A DNA stretch of 64,000 nucleotides from Siniperca chuatsi (Eukaryota; Chordata; Actinopteri; Centrarchiformes; Sinipercidae): positions 4,633,718-4,697,717 of the forward strand of contig NC_058065.1 in NCBI RefSeq assembly GCF_020085105.1. Direction: 5' to 3'. Under the pieces are notes generated by a model, which saw nothing but the letters and a program-made list of their open reading frames with translations, did not search any database and was not told where the DNA came from. Made by a program: the position numbers and the translations under genes. Within the stretch, counting starts at the first letter, position 1. Every line of letters starts with the position of its first letter. Positions 13,031 to 23,702 of the stretch are shown one piece after another.

Positions 13031-15325
13031 AACTATCACTATAATTGTTGGTTTATTTATTTAACACCAGTCTACAGTAAGACTGATTTTTATCACAAAC
13101 AGATTTTTAAACTAAAATATGTGTATCCAGGATCTGTCAGGCTATACTTTCTATATTAAAAACGAGGTAGATAATTGACTACGGGTAAGTCAGCGGCTAC
13201 TACAATAAAAGTTAGAGATAGCAGAAAACACTACCTATCTGATCACCAATACATTCAGGGTCAGAAAACACAATTTTAACCACATTTTACAGATACAGCA
13301 GGAGCCACAGTTTTCCTCTCTGTGCATTGTAAATCTCCAATTTGCTTCACTGTGGATTAAACTTGTTTAAACATATTCTCAGTTGAGGAAGGCTTTCATT
13401 TTCCCGAGAGCGTCCCTCTTTACTCGGAAAAATCTCTTCTGCACAGGAAGGGATTTGTTTTGTGTCTTGCAAAAGCAGCAATTGGTTAGGCTTAAATATA
13501 AGAAAGTTCAACAAATATGAAGTCAAAGTTCGCATTCGACTAACAATTATGAGCAACAATGTCTTTATTGTAACAGCAGGCCAGACAAGCCCAATCACTG
13601 TCTGCTCATCACCAAAGGAGTCATTATAATGAGGAAAAACAACAATCTTGCAGTATGTTTCAGGGATTTTAGCTAATGTCATTGTCCACATAGTGACAAG
13701 TGAGGAGGCAGATTAAATATCTTGCACCTCAAATGCATTGTTGTGCCAATCAATCTTGTATTCTTTCGGTTACCAGGAGGCACGAATCCAAGCTCACATT
13801 TAGAAATGAAGCTAAAATTAACCCTTATCTTTAGGTGCTATTTGTGGGTAACTCGCTGATTAGATCTTAAAGAGCCGAGCAGGTGGGAGAAGCAAACCAT
13901 AGCCACCATTATCACCACCTCACCACCTCAAAGCCACCAGCTCTGCAGCTGAGAAAACAAAGCATTCCCCAGTAACAGAGAGCACCTTCTGACCGGCAGA
14001 TCAGACAGGCTGCATAGAAAGATGGAAGATAAAAAGGAAAACATCCTCTCGCCCCTCAGCATGAGATCATACCTACACCTCTACGCTTCCGCTCGCAGCA
14101 GAAACACCCACAGCTGCCTTTATGGGGCTTTTAAAGTCCTCTATAGGGAAGGCATCAGTATTTACATACTGTTATAAAGGGCTTTGATGTTTCATGTGTT
14201 ACTGTCTACAGGTCTAATCAGTCTGAAGAAGCTTGGCTGCTCAATTTGAGACGCACACAGGATAAAAGCTGTAGTTACAGAAAAGTTGTAGGAGTTAACT
14301 GTGGCTGAAGAAACGGGCGTGCCATGAGTATATTTGTGATGGCAGAAATGGGCCTCATGTTCAGACAGGCTGCACCAGCTGTGCATCCAGGAAATAAACT
14401 GTAAAATCATGAGAAATCAAGTCTGACATTTTCCTTCTGACGTAATTATCCCATGAGATCCCCTGTATTATATTCCTTTTACATCCTGAATGCACACCAC
14501 GCAGTTGTGTGTACAGCTACTAATTTTGCACGACGCACTACACGTTTTTTATTAGCCTCATTTGTTGTCTGCTTTGATAAAATATAGGATCGTATATCAG
14601 GGGAACGGGGCTGTTTGGCCACCCAGGGGAAACGTCTGCTGCTTGTGTTACAGCATACTTTTGGAAAGTGCTTACATGTTATGTAAACACAGTAAATCTG
14701 AGAGGCGTTATATCTGTTAAATGTAGAGAAAGAAAACAAAGACGATGTAAATTCTGATGATTTGCTTCGAGGAAAATTCTGCTCTGACATTGTTAGACAG
14801 TAAATTATCAATTAATGATGCTCAATGTTTGACAGGAGTTTTGCAGTTTCCTTATTTGGTGGAGTCACTTCCCCGCAACCGGATTCATCCTCTTCTACTT
14901 TTATTGATTTTCTACATTTCCCAGAAAACCTTTCAAAAACCTGCTGCATTTATATTAAGTAACAATTGCTTTCACTCATTTTTCAAAACAATGTCAAGGC
15001 GCAAAACTGCTTTTATAGAATACAAAATAAAAACAATCAAAATACATAATGCATTATGCATCCAGTTCATCAGAGCATCACAGCTTTGTGTATGTATATT
15101 TTTACATTTTTAACCATTGTTGTATTTTGAAACAAAATAGTCAATCAAACAATAATAAATACTCAGAAACAGCTGCATCACCAAAAGCAGATTTTTTTTT
15201 GTGTTTGAGCAGATTTTTCATCAACTTTTTACACAATGCACAAGCCTGAAATCTTGTGCAAAGTTATGTCTCTACATGAATGTGTGGGCTTGCCTGAATG
15301 TCAGCATGTTTGTGTGTAGAGTGTG

Positions 15326-15328
15326 CGC

Positions 15329-15366
<38 letters not shown>
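15326..15366. repeat. GT microsatellite
   Basis: About 20 GT units preceded by GCGC. Open frames crossing it (poly Val-Cys or Thr-His) are artefacts of the repeat. Confidence 0.97.
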
Positions 15367-15367
<1 letters not shown>

Positions 15368-15497
15368 TGCACCCAGCAGAGGAGGGAAAGCACAGCCAGG
15401 TAAAATTAGGCGATAAAGAGTGCCTGTTCCCCTGAGAGGGACTGTTGAGCCCTGAAGAAGGGAAAATCTGAACAAACCGCAAATCACCACCCTCCAC

Positions 15498-15503
15498 ACA
15501 CAC

Positions 15504-15541
<38 letters not shown>
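15498..15541. repeat. CA microsatellite
   Basis: A (CA)n tract lying about 150 bp from the GT tract, so the two can pair as an imperfect inverted repeat. Confidence 0.95.
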
Positions 15542-15544
<3 letters not shown>

Positions 15545-15825
15545 CAACTTACTGCACTATAACACACTGAAAAGCACTTGCACAAGTAACATCCCTCGCC
15601 TGCATGGACCATTAACTCTTAATCCGAATTCTAATCTTAACTCTAAACCTAAATATTAATCCTAAATCTGCAAAATGCACACACACACACGCACACACAC
15701 ACGTGTACAAAATCATGGACGAATTACTGAATGGGCCGACGGGTCGGGGGGCCCCTGGGCCCCTGGACCAGAGCCTCTGTTGAAGTGACTGTTACCATTT
15801 CTTGTAGGAAAGTGAATCACTTTAA

Positions 15826-16350
15826 CACAAAGAGACACAAAACAACTAGAAAGAGAGACAATACGACCACACAGAGACGCAAAGATCAGAGAGAGACGTG
15901 AAAAGATGACAAAGAGACGCCAAACGACCACAATAACGCAAAACTACCACATCCGCAAAGAGACGCAAAATGACCACAAAGAGATGTAAAATGAACACAG
16001 AGAGACACGACTGCAAAGAGACACGACAATAAAGAGATGCTAAAAACCATGAAGAGACACAAAACGACAAAAAAGAGACTAAAAATGACCAAAGAGGGAC
16101 AAAAAACTACCACAACTACAAAGACACACAGAACAACCACAAAAAGATGTAAAATGACCACAAAGATTTGTTGGGTCTCTGTAAATAATATTATAAAGAG
16201 TTCGGTCTAGACCTGCTCTACAGGAAAAGTGCAATGAGATAACTTCTGTCATGAATTGGCGCTTTATAAATAAACTGAAATGAATTGAATTAAAAGAGAC
16301 ATGACAACAAACCAAAACGAGATGCAAACGACCACAAAGAGGTGCGGTTG
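15826..16350. repeat. CA-rich minisatellite (AAAGAGACACAAAACGACCA-like units) with an insertion
   Basis: Degenerate units of about 18-24 bp built from AAAGAGA(C/T)(G/A)C(A/T)AAA and (A/C)(T/C)GACCACA run from about 15826 to 16165 and resume at 16297-16345. The interruption at about 16166-16296 ends GGCGCTTTATAAATAAACTG, typical of the 3' tail of a fish LINE/SINE, suggesting insertion into a pre-existing array. Confidence 0.75.
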
Positions 16351-17039
16351 TTTGTATTCGTTTAGCATCTTTTTCAATCTGGCGGACTTGCTCTGATGCA
16401 GGAAGGATGGGGGGGGGCTTCTACATGTCTGTGCCCAGGGGACCATTGTCTCACAGTCCGTCCATGACCAAAACAGTGCTAAAGAAACGAGCTTAGTGAG
16501 GAAACCTGAGGCTCAGCACGGAAACACAACAGCAGAAAAGAGCAGCAAATACAACAAATGCAAAGTAAAAACCACACACACAGATTAGGTTTTCACTATT
16601 TCACGCTCTCCCAGTGCAACAGGAGCATGACGACTGCACAGGTTACATCCTTCACTTTTGCAAACCAAACAAAGGCTACAGACAGTACAGTACAGTATTC
16701 CTTTGACAGTGGAAGAGATGCTAGGAGCTATTCATAATTCCTAATAGACAAGTCCAGACATTCGCACCAACCACAACCTCATTCTGGCCAGAAAAACCGT
16801 GTGTCAGCACAAAGCCAGCTCATTGTTCACAGAAATTCAGCAGAAATGGATGAAAATGTTAGAATTTAAAATTAAAGTATGTTGTTATATTAAGTAGATG
16901 AGATGTGCTGTAGAGCCAATTAAAACCCCAAAGTAACTTGCTGGTGTTTTACAGCATTTTAGAGTAAACTTTCTTCAAACTACACCACCGAATTAACACA
17001 AGTATGAAAAAAAAAAAAAAAAATGCAGCATCCATTTAC

Positions 17040-17130
17040 CTCTGCGCTGTGATTTCATCTGTGGGAGGACCAGCAGCAGGAGGATGCAGGTCTGCAAGGT
17101 CAATATCGACCACCTGTCGGGCCGACGCAT
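17040..17130 (-). CDS. Candidate alternative first exon with signal peptide (possibly short-form col18a1)
   Basis: From ATG at 17130-17128 (A at -3) a 30-codon frame reads MRRPDRWSILT then a hydrophobic run CILLLLVLP. It ends CAGAG/GTAAATGG, a fair donor leaving phase 1. In mammals COL18A1 has an upstream promoter whose short-form signal-peptide exon skips the frizzled exon. This candidate lies 15 kb upstream of the frizzled exon on the same strand, and both exons end in phase 1, so both could splice to the same acceptor. I did not find the small second exon expected between them. The function is inferred from hydrophobicity, phase and position only; chance or a different gene is possible. 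Confidence 0.4.
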
Positions 17131-18182
17131 CCTTGAAGTGATTATTTATGAAAAAATAAATAAAATCCTTTCAGAGGTTGTGAGGAGGAGTTCTCATCTC
17201 CAGCGGACACTTCCAGCAGCTTGTGCAGAATCAACTCAATCACTGTGGGCGCAGTTTCACCCGCCTCTTGTCTACCTGCGGAGGTTGTGCGCACCTTTAC
17301 GCACAGCAGGGTGAAAAAGCGATTAGTGTCGAGCGAAGGGAATCACGTAACTTCCTGCATGGGTTTTTCAAAGTAAAAGCTCTGCTGATGAACATTTTCT
17401 GCAGTAACAAAGTCGAAATGGTGACATACAGATACTAAGATAGTCAATATAAATTCTTGCTACCACTAAAAACTGAACACAAAATACAATAAAATAAAAA
17501 GATAAGATACAAAATATTATGATGTATTTTATGGGTGTTTGTATTCACCCTGCAAGCAACGTTACACAATCTAAAGTTAATCTGATTTAAAAAGGGCATC
17601 TGTTTTTAATGTTGATTCAGACTCTGAAACTCTGACAAAAACTTCTGTTGATTAACATTGCGTAACTTTATTGCTACAAACTCTAGGGAAACAGCAACAA
17701 TATCACATTATATTAATTATAACTGGCATTTCAATCCATATTTAATAGAATGTAAGTATATGAATATATAGAAAGAATAAAAACTCCTCTTCATACCAGC
17801 GCTTATTCAAGTTTGATTATCCCTGCGATAAAGAAAACGCCTTTATCTTGAAAGCAGTTGCATTTATTCCAGCAGGACTCCTCCTGTTACTTGCTAACTT
17901 CACACATCTGCCATCAATCAGTTTGCAGCCTTGAGGTTTCACAACTCAACTGACTTTATGAAGTTTCACAAACCATTCCCCTCAGGCTCCAAATAGCTGC
18001 TAAACTTACTGTGTCCAATCTGTAAATACTGGAGTGGCAGCGGACAACAAATAGAAAAGGCACAATGAAAAGGTGAATGTGCTTCAATACATTTTGATGA
18101 GCCCATAAATCTTGAGTCAACCCACACTACCTTGGCAAGAGGTGATGGCAGAGGCATATTTATCAACCAACAAGGATAAATA

Positions 18183-18650
18183 ATCAAAATCAGAATCAGC
18201 TTTATTGGCCAAGTATAAGCATAAAAGGAATTTCACTCCGATTTTAAGTTGTTCTCACTGTACAAACACAGAAAGAGACAGACAGCTAAGAATAGGGACA
18301 ACGAAGCTGAGCAAAGTAAACATAAACATAGAACTATGATATACAAGTAGGTGAAAAATAGGTGTATATATAAATATATATAAAAAGCAACAACGGCCAA
18401 CAACATACAATGTCTGTATACAAGCGTATAGTATATACAAGTCAAGTGTCTGTTAATTGTAAACAACTAGTGCAAAGAAATACATATTGAATGTAACAGA
18501 TAACTTTATATACATAAGTGGGTGGTTATGTTCAGTATATGCATGTAAACATGTCTATATACAGCATGCAGGGTTTATATTTGACAGTGATGGATGATAT
18601 GTACATGTTAAAGCACAGTGTGTATTTTAAACTGTAAATATATCATTTAT
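18183..18650. repeat. LINE/SINE-tail-like dispersed repeat (AATCAGAATCAGCTTTATTGG)
   Basis: It begins AATCAGAATCAGCTTTATTG and continues with TA-rich text, the typical layout of a common fish retroposon tail. It encodes no protein. Confidence 0.5.
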
Positions 18651-18825
18651 AATTTGCAGGAAAGCGGATGTTTTAGTGCTACAGGGTTATTGACACTATA
18701 TGTCCGATTTAACTGTTCGTGTGTTAACCGCTGACCCTCAAAGACAAACTGATGCACACAAACACGAGGAGAGCCTAACACCACACACCTGTATGAGCTG
18801 GGTAACCTCCTTAAAGCACATACAG

Positions 18826-19025
18826 TAAGTTAAGATAAGATACAACTTTATTTATCCCGAGGGAAATTCTTGTGCAGCAGCTGCAGTGCAAAGTAGGAAA
18901 GAGGGCAAATATAAATATGAAATATCAATAAGGTGCAAATCCAAAATATACACAATGCCAAAAATACAAACAGGTTAACATAACAGGTTATCATAAAAAT
19001 ATAAAGTGACAGTGAGAGAATCAGA
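18826..19025. repeat. Dispersed repeat beginning AAGATAAGATACAACTTTAT
   Basis: The start AAGATACAACTTTATTTATC with GAGGGAAATTC is a common teleost repeat layout. The following TATAAA/CAAATAT-rich text has no coding content. Confidence 0.5.
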
Positions 19026-20269
19026 CTCTAGCTAATATAAGTTTTCCATGTGTTTGACTGCATCTCTGTTCAGACACGTTGGCTGCTGTGTGACACCTGT
19101 CTGTAGTCCGGACTAAAAACTGCATTCCTTAAAGAGAGAAATGATGACAGACGCTCCATAACCACCCACTCCCCCCTCCACCTCCACCTCCCCACACATA
19201 ACACACACGTGCATGCTAGTTAATCCACAAATCCACCTTTTTTAATAGAAAGTTGCATCACCTTTCTGCATGAAATCAAGCGAAACTCTGAGTTTATTCA
19301 TAAGGACCCCCCCCCCTCCCAAAAAAAAGGCAAGAAGCTTGTCTATGTTTTTTCACAGCTCAGTAGGCAGAAGGAAAGTGAGTGTCAGTGAAATAGGGTT
19401 TGTCAGAACATGCCTGAACCATACGACTGAATAGAAAAATCCCTTTGACACATCTCTCCCTGTGGTAGTCGGGAACCCCAGCTCCTCATTTCAGTGTTAA
19501 TCCTGTGTGCACATCTAAAGATAAGCCCACTTTTCGTCATCGGCTGTCTTCTCAGGGCATGTGTTGCTGTTACAACCCGCCCCCCCTGTCACACTCACAC
19601 ACTTCAAATTTAAATTCCATCCATCTTCTCTCTTGCTCTCAGCTGTCAAAGCTCAGGAAGAGTCATCTTGAAGGTAGCACTTATGTTGCGACCGGTAAAT
19701 TAGTGCAACACTTGCAAACACCTGTCAAGTACAACATACAATATGAGAGTTGTGCCCTCGCGCCCACCAGCAAGGAGGAGACTATCGGGCTCTGCGTCCC
19801 TTTCCAAAAAGGGCTGTTCATCTACAGCTGCCAGGTGAGATAAACTATTCCACCTGGATGGCAGGAAGGTGAGTTTCCAAAAGGTCACATCATCATTATT
19901 AAGCTGTGAGATACAGTCTGCTCCCACTAAACCACTCTGGAGACAGACAGCTAAATGTCTAGATATGTACAAAGCCACATGAGGTAACTTTGCATCAGAT
20001 TTATACAAGAATATAAACAATAATGAAGCCAAGAGTCTCTGTAAAGCAGAATAAATCATGATTCGACCAAGGGATGCTCTTTGTATCCTTTGATCATCAA
20101 ACTTGATTTTTGGGTGTTAAACACTGTACATATGCCTCTAGATGACATTAAAGTTTCTACCTACAGTATCAATTTTAATTGCATGTTATGAATGGTCACA
20201 TCCTGTGGAGTGAGATTCATTGTTTCACTTAGGCAAATTGTAATATACATTGTTTTGTTCTACAGTCTG

Positions 20270-20710
20270 TAGTTTGAGTCTACAGTCATGCTAGCAGCAC
20301 TGTACTGTGGGGCTGTACTTTGGCACAGCAGTGCTTACTAAATGCTAACGCCAGCATGCTATCATGCTCACAATGACAATGCTACCATGTTTTCCATGTT
20401 CACCATTTTAGTTTAGCGTATTAGCATGCTAACATTTGCTAAAGTACAGCTGAGGCTGATGAGAATGTCATTGCATAAACCGAAGTGTAAAAATGTTTAG
20501 CCTATTAGCCTACAGTTCATCCTGACGGGAACATGAATGTCTGAACCAAACTTCACGGCAATCCATCCAATAGTTGTCGAGACGTTTCACTGAAAACCAC
20601 AAATGTGAACCTTAAGGTGGCGCTAGAGGAAAAGTCAGAGGATCACCAAAGATTTATCCTCTGGGGAGCATGAACATTTGTACCAAAGTTTGTCATCCCT
20701 AGCGCTAGCT
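20270..20710. repeat. GCTAACATGCT-rich dispersed repeat, copy 1
   Basis: Repeated GCATGCTAACAT / CATGCTCACAATG words recur at 30.29-30.43 kb. It contains CCATCCAATAGTTGTCGAGA, a frequent fish repeat motif. Non-coding. Confidence 0.6.
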
Positions 20711-21524
20711 GCTAGCTAGCATAGGTAAAACACATTTATTTAGGGAAATGCAGCATGTAAGCAAAATATCAGCTAAATAAACATATTTCTTTAAACTAGA
20801 TTTTGTCTCAGGTCCTCTTAGAGCCTGATGATGAGGCAATGACACAGTAAGCCCTTAGCTTTTCAGTAGATAATGTGTTTTAGGTGTGCATATTCCAACA
20901 TTTGGAGAACAAATTCGTAATAAACAAATGAGACACAAATTCTCTCTCTTGTTTTTTAATGACCCGTAATTTATTCAGTTTTATCAAAAAAATGGAGACC
21001 TTTTAGGTCATGGAGTCAAATTTCCAGTTGTTTCACAATGTTTGCACTAAATCATTGGCTTATTCAGTAACTTGAACAGACTGATCCTCTATTCTAACCA
21101 GCTGCTACACAAAACAGTAGGTGATTTCAGCGTTTGTCACAGTGCAAACATACATAATAGCTGCCAAAGGTGAAACCTGTAGGTGAGAAAAGGCTTCTGA
21201 GACACAGCCGTGCTGTTATATGATAGTGTACTGAGTGACGCTGTGACAATGGACCATGGGACACTGTACTGTAGGTGTGGTGTCACTTTTGTCATGTTAT
21301 AAACTCAGCTGGGACAATATTTGAACAACCTCTCATTGTGCTTGGAGCAAAATCTGAAAGCACAGTGTTCTTTCAATGTGTGTTAGAAGTGTTATGTCTT
21401 AAAGCAACGTGATAGTAGGACCATCTAATGCTTAAAAGACTCGATATATTGTAAAACACAGGCTCTCAAACAAATACAGACATTTTGAATCGAAACAGAC
21501 CCAAATCCATACTACCAGTGGTGG

Positions 21525-21905
21525 AATATCATTAAACACATCTATTCAAGCACTGTACTTAAGTACAAATTTGAGGTACTTGTACTTTACTTGAGTATTT
21601 TCTTTTTATGCTACTTTCTACTTCTACTACACTACATCTCAGAGAGAAATATTGTTCTTTTTCCTTCACTACATTTGTCTGACAGCTTTAGTTACTAGTT
21701 ACTTTACAAATTAGAGGATTTTTGCAAAACATATGCAACGCTTAGAAAATATGATATTTTGTTATAAATTTAACTACCCAACAGTTTAAACAAGTACAGC
21801 TGAAACGATTAGTCATTAGTCAAATCAATTAGTCGATTGACAGAAAATTTATCTGCAACTATTTTGATAATCGATTGTCATTTTTCATGTAAAAACATTT
21901 CATGG
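21525..21905. repeat. ACTTAAGTAC-type repeat followed by GATTAAT-type repeat
   Basis: CACTGTACTTAAGTACAAAT and CTACTTCTACTACACTACAT match the family seen at 33.2-34.0 kb. A GATTAAT-type segment follows at about 21795. Confidence 0.6.
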
Positions 21906-23610
21906 TTCCAGCATCACAAATGTTAGTATAAAGCTGTTGATTATTGTTGATTTTTTAAATACTAATCGCTAAAACAGTATACTATGACAATTAGCTTAAG
22001 TGATTGTCAGTCTTCAAACAGGAAGGTGGAATAAAACAAATCTAGCGCACATAAAGCTTGAAAGGAAAAGGGCGTACACAGTACACAGTACATAGACTTC
22101 AAAATTCAAATCAGCATCACGTGTCATAAGAGAAACAAAAACAACAATAATTATAATAATACAAATAAAAATGGAAATAAATTAAAGACTGTAGATAAAG
22201 ATGGTAAAGTAAAAGTTTAAGCAGCATTTTATATGTATGGAATAGAATATTTATATGTATAAGAAAAATGGTATGAAACTTTTTATTTTCTTTCATGCAT
22301 ATAATTATCTTTCCCCCCATCTTTCTTCACCTGTTAGACTTCTGCAGATTTGTCTCTATGTTCAGATGTTTATGTTCATTGTCCCTAATGTGCCTCTATC
22401 TGAAATTGTTTGTATGTTAATAAAGGAACAAAAAACAGTCAATGTGTATGTTTATTCACAGTCCATGAAGTCAATTCACGGCTGCTTAAGTAGTGTGTGA
22501 GGACCTCTGGTGGACAAATGAGGCAGCAAAGCAGAAAGCAAAGACAAACACTTTAAATAACATGTACCAAAACCTAAAACAGATTTCATTTGACAAGAAA
22601 ATTTAATAAATAAATGCCCTTCAACATTTTTTAATAGTTGTTCTCTTCAATTGACCAAATACTTCCTGCTGATATGTAACGGCCAAAGATGTTGAACCTC
22701 CATAATATATTATATGTTTCTTCTCTTTGGCATGTTATCAGTTTAAAAATGTTCCATACAAAATCTAAAAAACATTCCTCTCACTTCAGAACTCCTCGTT
22801 GCAATCATTAAACGAACAACTCGCCAGTAATCATTATCTATATTTGGTTCAGGGCTCTGTTCGGATCTCCGGATTTCCTTGGATTTTTTTCTGCAGTTTA
22901 TGTGACAAATACTTTACTAGTTTATGAAGAATTGGCCTTGTGCTGCAGCTAAATTTAAAAGATTCAGCACTGAAGTAAGATTTGGGTTTTACAAGGCACT
23001 AAAATGCCTGCCTTTGGTGCAGAGGAAATACAGAGAAAAAGAAATCACCAAATAACTTATATCTATAAATATTTAAGTTGTATCAGCGATCTTATATACA
23101 TAAATATCACGGCATTGCAAGTAGCATTCAGTGTGTCGCAGAGTACATTTTGCACCATTAATGTGTTGAAACAGTCACTTTCAATACTTGAACTCTGCAA
23201 CAGGAGGTTCAGTCCACAAGAGTCACTCTTTGAATTTGTATAAATGTCTATTTTCTTCTCCCATATTTTGTGCTTCTAAACAGGAATACCTTAAAGTACA
23301 TACTGCATGACAACAAACGGGTCCTTTAGTGAATGAGGACAAACACAATTTGGCTGTTTAGCAGCTAAAAAGGGCTGCAAATCCTTAGTAAATATCCCCC
23401 TATTACCTTACTTGATTAAACTAAACTAAACTAAAAACTCTCACAATCCTGGAACTATCTGTCTGCATGTAACACTGCTTCTACCACCCATCGCATGTTA
23501 GCATGGAGCAGCAGCTCACAGCAGCTACATCCAGACATGAAACCCCTGAGCCTTTTGTCCAGACAGAAAAATCACAACAAGTGTTTTTGCAAAAAGGAGC
23601 GGAAAGTACT

Positions 23611-23702
23611 TCAGCTTTGGTCTTCATCTTGTGGCTGTTCATCCACGGGTGGCTCCTGGCATCCAGAGGGTTCTTCGCCACTTGACATCAAAGCTGAGTT
23701 CT
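23611..23702 (-). CDS. Ig receptor exon 13: terminal tail exon D
   Basis: Acceptor TTTTATCACTTGACAG. It encodes NSALMSSGEEPSGCQEPPVD and ends EDQS with a TGA at 23613-23611. The overlapping plus-strand open frames are shadows. Confidence 0.78.

Larger units (their letters stand above)
2451..17039. other. Long non-coding stretch (intronic to col18a1 if the 17-kb exon is real)
   Basis: No exon with recognisable protein similarity was found on either strand in this 14.6 kb. Open frames are short and of biased composition. Recognisable content is repetitive: a foldback element, gattaat-type dispersed repeats, a Tc1/mariner remnant, CA/GT microsatellites and a CA-rich minisatellite, listed separately. 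Confidence 0.7.
17131..23610. other. Non-coding stretch between the candidate exon and the Ig-receptor stop codon
   Basis: This should contain the upstream region of the 17-kb exon and, at the right, the 3' UTR of the Ig-receptor gene. Candidate minus-strand AATAAA signals exist (for example TTTATT on the plus strand at 22451-22456) but I cannot choose between them. Dispersed repeats occupy 18.2-19.0, 20.27-20.7 and 21.5-21.9 kb. Confidence 0.6.

Noticed and set aside
15201..15547. Cys-Val and Thr-His-rich open frames near 15.2-15.5 kb
   Set aside because: They are translations of the GT and CA microsatellites, not genes.
15713..16327. Hydrophobic Ser/Val/Phe/Leu-rich minus-strand frames resembling membrane proteins
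   Set aside because: They arise from reading the CA-rich minisatellite in reverse. Their hydrophobicity is a composition effect and several frames are open at once.
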